This document shows, piece after piece, positions 1 through 4,974 of a DNA stretch of 5,920 nt (within the stretch, counting starts at the first letter, position 1; each line of letters opens with the position of its first letter). The position numbers and the translations under genes were made by a program. The notes beneath the pieces are model-generated. The model made no database searches, was not told the origin of the DNA, and saw only the letters and a program-made list of their open reading frames with translations. The stretch covers positions 1 to 5,920 of the forward strand of contig JALZUV010000126.1 of assembly GCA_023301245.1 (NCBI GenBank), written 5' to 3'. Source of the stretch: Rickettsiales bacterium. GTDB taxonomy: Bacteria > Pseudomonadota > Alphaproteobacteria > Rickettsiales > JALZUV01.

Positions 1-357
1 GAACGTGTGGTGCCACATTATAATGTAATGGGTGTGGCAAAAGCTGCGCTAGAAGCTTCTATCCGCTATTTGGCGATGGATTTAGGAAAATACGATATTC
101 GCGTAAATTCAATTTCTGCAGGCCCCGTAAAAACACTGGCCGCTTCAGGTATTGGCGACTTCCGTTATATTCTAAAATGGAACGAATATAACTCGCCACT
201 AGGTCGCAATACGACATTGCCTGATGTGGGTGGAGCGGCGCTTTACCTGTTATCAGACCTAGGTGCGGGCACAACAGGTGAAAATCTGCACGTAGATAGT
301 GGTTACCATGTAGTGGGCATGAAACGAACGGATGCGCCAGATCTCGGTGCGCTTTAA
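1..357 (+). CDS. fabI: Enoyl-[acyl-carrier-protein] reductase (NADH), FabI type, 3' part only
   Basis: This is the C-terminal 118 residues of FabI, the cytosolic enzyme that reduces trans-2-enoyl-ACP in the last step of each fatty acid elongation cycle. The reading frame is open at base 1, so the true start lies to the left; compared with the roughly 262-residue E. coli protein about 150 residues are missing, including the NAD-binding Rossmann start. The catalytic Tyr-X6-Lys pair is visible as YNVMGVAK, with Tyr at bases 19-21 and Lys at 40-42. Further family hallmarks follow: RVNSISAGPVKTLAASGI, the substrate-loop residues GDFR, SPLGRNTT and the terminal HVDSGYHVVGM. The YNVMG and ISAGPVKT segments separate FabI from ordinary short-chain dehydrogenases. 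The stop codon lies 5 nt before the aroC start, so the two genes are probably co-transcribed. The GTG at base 7 is internal and not a real start. Confidence 0.96.
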   Translation, partial: ERVVPHYNVMGVAKAALEASIRYLAMDLGKYDIRVNSISAGPVKTLAASGIGDFRYILKWNEYNSPLGRNTTLPDVGGAALYLLSDLGAGTTGENLHVDSGYHVVGMKRTDAPDLGAL

Positions 358-361
358 GCGC
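349..361. repeat. Small inverted repeat over the fabI stop codon
   Basis: The 13 bases GCGCTTTAAGCGC form a perfect inverted repeat (6-bp arms around one central T). In RNA this could be a 5-bp GC-rich stem with a three-base loop UUA. It includes the fabI stop codon and ends one base before the aroC GTG start. No T-run follows, so it does not look like an intrinsic terminator. It could modulate aroC initiation or be chance; function is unproven. Confidence 0.35.
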
Positions 362-362
362 C

Positions 363-1430
363 GTGAATAATAGTTTCGGAAATTTATTTCGCTTTACTAG
401 CTGGGGAGAGTCTCACGGCAAAGCAATCGGCTGTGTGGTGGATGGCTGCCCCGCAGGGATTGAACTATCAGAAAGCGATATTCAGCCTTACTTAGATAAG
501 CGCCGCCCTGGGCAATCGAAAATGACCACGCAACGCCAAGAAGCCGATAAGGTCGAGATTTTATCGGGTGTGTTTGAGGGTAAAACTACGGGTCACCCCA
601 TTAGTATGATAATTCATAATACTGACCAAAAATCGAAAGATTATGGCGATATTAAAACGAAATATCGCCCTGGTCATGCGGGTTTTACTTATGATGCAAA
701 ATATGGCCTACGCGATTATCGTGGTGGTGGGCGCTCTTCCGCGCGTGAAACGGCGATGCGAGTTGCAGCAGGGGCAGTTGCCCGCAAAATTATCGGCGAT
801 ATTACCTTGCAAGCGGGCATGGTGCAAATGGGCGCAAGTAAAACGGATAATCGCGATTGGGCGCAAGCCACTCAAAATGACTTCTTCTGTCCTGATGCGG
901 CAATGGCCAAGCAATGGGAAGAAGATTTGAAAGCTATCCGCAAAGATGGAAGCTCAATTGGTGCAATAATTGAAGTGCAGGCGCATAATATGCCCATTGG
1001 TTTAGGCGAGCCTATTTACCAAAAAATCGACACTGCTTTAGCGACTGCCATGATGAGCATTAACGCCGTAAAAGGCGTGGAAATAGGCTCTGGTTTTGAT
1101 ACTGCACCGATGCGTGGCGAAGAAAATGCCGATGAAATTCGCATCAAAGATGGTGCGCCTCATTTTACAACGAACCACGCAGGTGGGGTGTTGGGCGGTA
1201 TTTCTAGCGGCCAGCCATTAGTGGTGCGATTTGTCGTCAAGCCCACTAGCTCGGTATTGATTGAGCAAAACACCATAGATTCTAACCACCAAGAAACGAC
1301 CATACAAACCAAAGGCCGACACGACCCATGCGTGGGAATTCGTGCTGTACCTGTTGGTGAAGCCATGATGGCTTGCGTATTGGCCGACCATTTACTGATG
1401 CATCGAGCACGAAAAGATTGGAAAAATTAA
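363..1430 (+). CDS. aroC: Chorismate synthase
   Basis: This cytosolic enzyme converts 5-enolpyruvylshikimate-3-phosphate to chorismate, the last step of the shikimate pathway and the branch point to Phe, Tyr, Trp, folate and quinones. It needs reduced FMN. The protein is complete at 355 residues (E. coli AroC is about 361). All three family signatures are present: GESHGKAIGCVVDGCPAG near residues 15-32, the glycine/serine-rich GGGRSSARETAMRVAAGA at 121-138, and RHDPCVGIRAVPVGEAMM at 319-336. His18 and His105 (in RPGHAGFTY) and Asp321 correspond to conserved active-site or FMN-site residues. The GTG at 363 is chosen because the conserved N-terminus NSFGNLFRFTSWGESHG starts right after it; the first in-frame ATG, at codon 54, would delete that motif. 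No good Shine-Dalgarno sequence is visible, so translation is probably coupled to fabI. The TAA stop directly abuts the ATG of the next gene. Confidence 0.98.
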   Translation: MNNSFGNLFRFTSWGESHGKAIGCVVDGCPAGIELSESDIQPYLDKRRPGQSKMTTQRQEADKVEILSGVFEGKTTGHPISMIIHNTDQKSKDYGDIKTKYRPGHAGFTYDAKYGLRDYRGGGRSSARETAMRVAAGAVARKIIGDITLQAGMVQMGASKTDNRDWAQATQNDFFCPDAAMAKQWEEDLKAIRKDGSSIGAIIEVQAHNMPIGLGEPIYQKIDTALATAMMSINAVKGVEIGSGFDTAPMRGEENADEIRIKDGAPHFTTNHAGGVLGGISSGQPLVVRFVVKPTSSVLIEQNTIDSNHQETTIQTKGRHDPCVGIRAVPVGEAMMACVLADHLLMHRARKDWKN

Positions 1431-3440
1431 ATGATTCGTAAATTCTTCACCCTATTAGGCGGCTTAATCCTTATTTTATTAGTTGTGGTTGTTGCACTCC
1501 CTTTCTTGCTGCCGATTGACAGCTATAAAGAAGATATTTTGAAATTTGCAGAAGAGAAAACAGGCCGTAAAGTGACCATCGCTGGTAGCTTGGATTTGAA
1601 AATTTTACCAAATATTGCCCTACAGGTAAATGACATGACAGTGCATAATCCTGAGGGGTTTGTTTCGTCGCATTTTGCAAAAATTGGCACATTAGATTTA
1701 CATGTAGCGCTTTGGCCATTGCTAGAGAAGAAGGTGGAAATAACCGAGTTAGCAGTTGATAATGCTGAGATTTTTGCAGAAGAAGCTGTGGGTGGAAAGA
1801 AAAACTGGGAATTTGAGACGGTAGATATCAAGAAAACTAACGCCTCAGATGCTCCCGTTGCTGAGAAACCAAAGTTTAAGCTTAATATTGATAGAATTGA
1901 TATTAAAAACACGAAAGTAAATTACCTAAAGCCAGGCCAGAAATTTTCGACAGAAAAACTGAACCTTGATTATAGCGATAATAAATCCAAGTTAGATGTA
2001 GTGATTAAGCATGCAGGTACGAGCTACTTTCTTGATTTAACGACTAAAGACACGAATAGTTTGTTTGAAGATAAAGCGACGCCGTTAACGGCTAAGGTAC
2101 GTTCGCCGCTTATTAAGGCAGATGTGAGTGGTTCGCTTAAAGGTTTGAACCTTTCAACAGGTGGTTTTAACCCTGCATTTGCGGGCGAGTTAACCTCAAG
2201 TGTAACAGGTATTGGTAAGGTGACTAGCCGTGAATTTTCGGCTAATATGAAGCAAGCAAAATTAAATGTGATGAGCATGGAAACGCAAGTTGGCGTGAAT
2301 GGCACAGGTAATATGACTGTAAATTATTCGGGTAAAAAACCGAAAATTACTACCACGCTTTCCATCCCAAAACTTAATTTAGATAACCTAATGCCAGCGA
2401 GCAAAAAACAAGCAAGCTTAGGCATTATTAGCGATGCTCATGCTGCGGAAGCTTGGAGTCGTGAGGCTGTTGACTTATCGGCTTTAAATACGGTTAATGC
2501 TGATGCAAACCTTACCATTGGCGAGCTCGTTACTTCGGGTTATAAATTTACTAACTTCAAATCAAAGCTAGGGCTTAATGGCGGCAAGTTGAAAATTCGT
2601 AGCTATAGTACTGCTCTATTAGGTGGCACGTTAAATGGTAGCGGGGCGGTTAGCTCATCTGGTAGCTGGAACATAAATACTAAAATTAAAAACATGCCGT
2701 TCCAAAACCTTGCACGGCAATTTGTGACCGCAGTAGCGGTTACGGGTAATACCACCGCCAACTTGTCATTTAAGTCGAATGGTAAGTCGCTGCATGATTG
2801 GGTTCATCGCCTTTCTGGTGGTGGAAGTTTGAATATTGGTAAGGGTAATGTGAGTGGTTTTACGCTTGCAGGGTTGTTCCGAAAAACGGCAGCGGCTGTT
2901 GGCGGAGTGGTTGAATCTAAGCAGGGGTTAAGCACTCCATTTAATTCAATCAATGTAACTTTCTCAGCCGATAAAGGTGTGTTGCGTTTGCGTGAAGGCG
3001 CATTGCGTGCCAACAGTTTAAAGGCAGATGCTTCGGGCAAAATTAACCTTGCTGGGAAGTCGTTAGATTTATTATTAACACCTGAAACAATTCCGCCAGC
3101 TGTTAAAGATGGCGAGACTGAAAAGCAATATTCTGGCTTGATGGTGCCTGTGATTATTAAAGGTTCGTTTGATAATATTAAGCTTCGTCCAGATTATTCT
3201 CGCACTATCGACAATGCTCTCAAAAGAGCGTTGCAGGGTAAAGATGGTGTGAAAGGCTTGAAGCAGCAAGGCAAAGCCATTGAAGATGCATTTGAGCCAA
3301 GCAAAGATATTATCAAGAATAATATTAAGAAGTTCGAAGATACAAAAGATCCGAAAGAGCTTTTAAATATCGTAAAAGAGCTTGATAAAAACGGCCTTAA
3401 CCCGCTGGGTAATTTAGGTGGCCTACTTGGTGGGAGATAG
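1431..3440 (+). CDS. AsmA family protein (inner-membrane anchored, periplasmic)
   Basis: The 669-residue protein has a short basic start (MIRK), one hydrophobic segment at about residues 6-27, and then a long periplasmic part. This is the AsmA layout (E. coli AsmA is about 617 residues). The segment just after the membrane anchor (ILKFAEEKTGRKVTIAGSLD, 36-55) followed by LPNIALQVNDMTVHNPEGF is the classic AsmA N-terminal domain. Residues 460-590 match the AsmA C-terminal domain, including LSGGGSLNIGKGNVSGFTLA (461-480) and GALRANSLKADASGKINLAG. Family knowledge: AsmA-like proteins form long beta-rich grooves thought to move phospholipids between inner and outer membrane; the role here is inferred. 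After the domain comes a charged, probably helical tail (about 588-650) and a Gly/Leu-rich end (LGNLGGLLGG). The ATG immediately follows the aroC stop; a weak GGAA at 1420-1423 may serve as ribosome binding site. Parts of this gene look more AT-rich than its neighbours. The exact paralogue is not assignable, so no symbol is given. Confidence 0.92.
   Translation: MIRKFFTLLGGLILILLVVVVALPFLLPIDSYKEDILKFAEEKTGRKVTIAGSLDLKILPNIALQVNDMTVHNPEGFVSSHFAKIGTLDLHVALWPLLEKKVEITELAVDNAEIFAEEAVGGKKNWEFETVDIKKTNASDAPVAEKPKFKLNIDRIDIKNTKVNYLKPGQKFSTEKLNLDYSDNKSKLDVVIKHAGTSYFLDLTTKDTNSLFEDKATPLTAKVRSPLIKADVSGSLKGLNLSTGGFNPAFAGELTSSVTGIGKVTSREFSANMKQAKLNVMSMETQVGVNGTGNMTVNYSGKKPKITTTLSIPKLNLDNLMPASKKQASLGIISDAHAAEAWSREAVDLSALNTVNADANLTIGELVTSGYKFTNFKSKLGLNGGKLKIRSYSTALLGGTLNGSGAVSSSGSWNINTKIKNMPFQNLARQFVTAVAVTGNTTANLSFKSNGKSLHDWVHRLSGGGSLNIGKGNVSGFTLAGLFRKTAAAVGGVVESKQGLSTPFNSINVTFSADKGVLRLREGALRANSLKADASGKINLAGKSLDLLLTPETIPPAVKDGETEKQYSGLMVPVIIKGSFDNIKLRPDYSRTIDNALKRALQGKDGVKGLKQQGKAIEDAFEPSKDIIKNNIKKFEDTKDPKELLNIVKELDKNGLNPLGNLGGLLGGR
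3212..3233 (+). other. Predicted RNA hairpin inside the asmA-like gene
   Basis: Bases 3212-3220 (CAATGCTCT) can pair with 3225-3233 (AGAGCGTTG) as a 9-bp stem with one G-U pair and a CAAA loop. It lies in coding sequence for DNALKRALQ near the start of the C-terminal helical tail. No T-run follows, so it is not an intrinsic terminator. It may be a chance product of codon choice; an effect on mRNA decay or translation is speculative. Confidence 0.25.
3432..3436 (+). promoter_or_regulatory. Shine-Dalgarno sequence for the tlyA-like gene
   Basis: GGGAG lies inside the last Gly-Arg codons of the asmA-like gene, 6 nt before the GTG at 3443. It supports the GTG start and suggests that ribosomes finishing the upstream gene feed initiation of the next. 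Confidence 0.7.
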
Positions 3441-3442
3441 CC

Positions 3443-4180
3443 GTGGCCAAAATTCGGCTGGATCAGTTAATATTAGAACGCGGTTTGGTGGATAGCCGAA
3501 GCCAAGCGCAGTCGCTTATTTTAGCCCATAAGGTGATGGATGGTAACAACCAGCTGCTTATTAAAGCGGGACAGCAAATGCGTAGCGATGCTGAAATCCG
3601 TATCAAAGAAAAAGAGCACCCGTGGGTTTCACGCGGGGGGATGAAGCTGGCCAAAGCGCTGGATGAATATTCGATAGCGCCAATAGGGCAGGTGGTGGTC
3701 GATGTAGGGTCATCGACGGGCGGCTTTACAGATGTGCTATTGACGAAAGGCGCAGTCAAGGTTTATGCGATTGATGTAGGCTACGGCCAATTGCATGAGA
3801 AGTTGCGCCAAGATGAACGAGTGATTAACCGCGAAAAAACCAATGCACGTTATTTAACCCAAGAAGATTTTGACGAGCCGTTAGATGGGCTAGTGTGCGA
3901 TGCTAGTTTTATTAGCCTTAAAACCGTGCTGCCCACCGTGATGGAATGTGTCAAAACTAGAGGCTGGATGGCCGCCCTCATCAAGCCGCAATTTGAGGTG
4001 GGTAAGGAGAATGTCGGCAAAGGTGGCGTGGTGCGTGATGCTGCCTTGCACCAGCAATGTTGCGATGATATAGCCGACTGGGTGGTCTCCCAAGGGTGGA
4101 GCGTGAAAGGCGTAACGCAAAGCCCTATTACGGGCCCAAAAGGTAATGTTGAATTTTTAATTTACGCGCGTAAAGAATAA
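3443..4180 (+). CDS. tlyA: TlyA family rRNA (cytidine-2'-O)-methyltransferase
   Basis: This 245-residue protein joins an N-terminal S4 RNA-binding domain (about 3-58, RLDQLILERGLVDSRSQAQS then LILAHKVMDG) to an FtsJ/RrmJ-like methyltransferase domain (about 62-243). The SAM-binding motif is VVDVGSSTGGFTDVLL (85-100). The catalytic Lys-Asp-Lys-Glu set is seen as K68 (RGGMK), D153 (CDAS), K181 (IKPQFE) and E237 (NVEFL); each is one position before K69, D154, K182 and E238 of the M. tuberculosis enzyme. The linker PWVSRGG matches the RxWV region that joins the two domains. Known TlyA enzymes 2'-O-methylate C1920 of 23S rRNA and, in the longer type II, also C1409 of 16S rRNA, which affects capreomycin sensitivity. 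The chain ends only 8 residues after E237, so it is shorter at the C-terminus than the 268-residue mycobacterial type II protein. The GTG start has a good Shine-Dalgarno and begins the conserved S4 domain at once. Older 'hemolysin A' labels are probably misleading. Confidence 0.95.
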   Translation: MAKIRLDQLILERGLVDSRSQAQSLILAHKVMDGNNQLLIKAGQQMRSDAEIRIKEKEHPWVSRGGMKLAKALDEYSIAPIGQVVVDVGSSTGGFTDVLLTKGAVKVYAIDVGYGQLHEKLRQDERVINREKTNARYLTQEDFDEPLDGLVCDASFISLKTVLPTVMECVKTRGWMAALIKPQFEVGKENVGKGGVVRDAALHQQCCDDIADWVVSQGWSVKGVTQSPITGPKGNVEFLIYARKE

Positions 4181-4185
4181 ACTAT

Positions 4186-4974
4186 ATGAGCAGTTTTTCA
4201 GTTATCGACTACCAACCATGGCTTGGCGTGTGGACGCTTTATAAGCGTGAATGCTGGCGCTTTCTGAAGGTATGGAATCAAACGTTGTTAGCGCCTTGCA
4301 TTACGACACTTCTGTTTTTGGCGATATTAAACTTAGCGCTCGGCGGATCAGAACGCACGGTGGGTGGCATGCCTTATGAGCAATTTATTGCCCCAGGATT
4401 AATTATGATGGCGGTGGTGCAAAATGCCTTTGCCAATGCGTCATCGTCACTCATGATATCAAAAATTCAGGGCGTAATTATTGACCTGTTAATGCCACCT
4501 TTTAAAGGGGGGGAAATCGCCTTTGCGCTAACGATGGGCGGTGTCACGCGTGGAGTGGCCGTGGCGTTAAGTTGTGGCGTGGCGCTATATTGTTTCGTGC
4601 CGTTCACGCTGCATAGCCTGCCTTATGCAGTTTATTTTTTGGTGATGTCTAGCATATTACTGGCGCTATTTGGCTGCCTTGCTGGGGTTGTCGCGCAAAG
4701 CTATGACCAAATGTCGGCCATTACAAATTATCTTATTACGCCCTTAGCATTTTTGTCGGGTACGTTTTATTCTATCGGAAACTTGCCGCCATTTTGGCAA
4801 AAAGTAAGCCATGCTGACCCATTCTTCTACATGATTGATGGTTTCCGTTATGCCATGACGGGCTATAGCGATGGCAATGTACATATAGGCGCATTCATTT
4901 TGGCTGGGATAACCTTGGTGATGTGGTTTATAACACGCCATGCATTCACAAGCGGATGGAGGTTGAAGTCGTGA
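4186..4974 (+). CDS. ABC-2 type transporter permease
   Basis: This 262-residue integral inner-membrane protein has about six hydrophobic segments (roughly 33-52, 66-88, 111-137, 146-170, 178-197 and 232-252), the usual ABC-2 permease topology. The stretch KIQGVIIDLLMPPFKGGE (93-110) matches the coupling-helix region that contacts the ATPase, and PLAFLSGTFYSIGNLPPFWQ followed by DPFFYMIDGFRYAMTG (211-226) matches the conserved C-terminal ABC-2 block. It resembles YadH-like exporters; the substrate cannot be read from sequence. A permease needs an ATP-binding partner, but none is encoded next to it: tlyA lies 5 nt upstream and argD overlaps its end by 4 nt. The partner may therefore be elsewhere in the genome. 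The ribosome binding site is weak (AAAGA at 4172-4176), so coupling to tlyA is likely. A run of seven G lies in codons 108-110. Confidence 0.92.
   Translation: MSSFSVIDYQPWLGVWTLYKRECWRFLKVWNQTLLAPCITTLLFLAILNLALGGSERTVGGMPYEQFIAPGLIMMAVVQNAFANASSSLMISKIQGVIIDLLMPPFKGGEIAFALTMGGVTRGVAVALSCGVALYCFVPFTLHSLPYAVYFLVMSSILLALFGCLAGVVAQSYDQMSAITNYLITPLAFLSGTFYSIGNLPPFWQKVSHADPFFYMIDGFRYAMTGYSDGNVHIGAFILAGITLVMWFITRHAFTSGWRLKS
4507..4513 (+). repeat. G7 homopolymer tract inside the permease gene
   Basis: Seven consecutive G encode Gly108, Gly109 and the first base of Glu110, in the cytoplasmic loop after the coupling helix. The frame is intact at this length. Such tracts can change length by slippage, which would frameshift the permease, but the length is modest and nothing else indicates phase variation. 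A sequencing-error hotspot is also possible, although the uninterrupted frame argues for the printed length. Confidence 0.4.
4958..4962 (+). promoter_or_regulatory. Strong Shine-Dalgarno sequence for argD
   Basis: GGAGG lies inside the last codons of the permease gene, 8 nt before the GTG at 4971. The spacing is near ideal for that GTG and too long (29 nt) for the in-frame ATG at 4992. It decides the start choice in favour of the overlapping GTG. Confidence 0.8.

Noticed and set aside
7..357. GTG at base 7 as the start of a small short-chain dehydrogenase
   Set aside because: It would start just before the catalytic Tyr and lack the cofactor-binding half; the frame is open to base 1, so this is an edge-truncated fabI.
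643..930. A 95-codon open frame on the plus strand inside aroC
   Set aside because: It is in another frame of a strongly conserved gene and has no family features; it is a shadow of aroC.
1523..1912. A 129-codon open frame on the minus strand
   Set aside because: It lies wholly antisense to a well-supported AsmA-like gene, shows no recognisable domain, and its Ser/Phe/Leu-rich composition is what the reverse complement of a Lys/Glu-rich gene gives.
2081..2092. Perfect 12-bp palindrome GCCGTTAACGGC
   Set aside because: It sits mid-gene in the asmA-like coding sequence with no promoter features nearby; a single palindrome of this size is plausible by chance.
2417..2455. Signal peptidase-like site (SDAHAAEA) inside the AsmA-like protein
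   Set aside because: The AHA-AE residues resemble a cleavage site, but no hydrophobic segment of adequate length precedes them at residues 320-335; it reads as a loop between beta-rich regions.
3698..3717. Inverted repeat with 7-bp arms GTCGATG/CATCGAC
   Set aside because: It encodes the SAM-binding motif, so protein constraint plus chance explains it; no T-run or regulatory context follows.
3443..4180. Hemolysin function for the TlyA protein
   Set aside because: The S4 plus FtsJ-like domains and complete methyltransferase catalytic set indicate an RNA methyltransferase; no secretion signal or membrane segment is visible.
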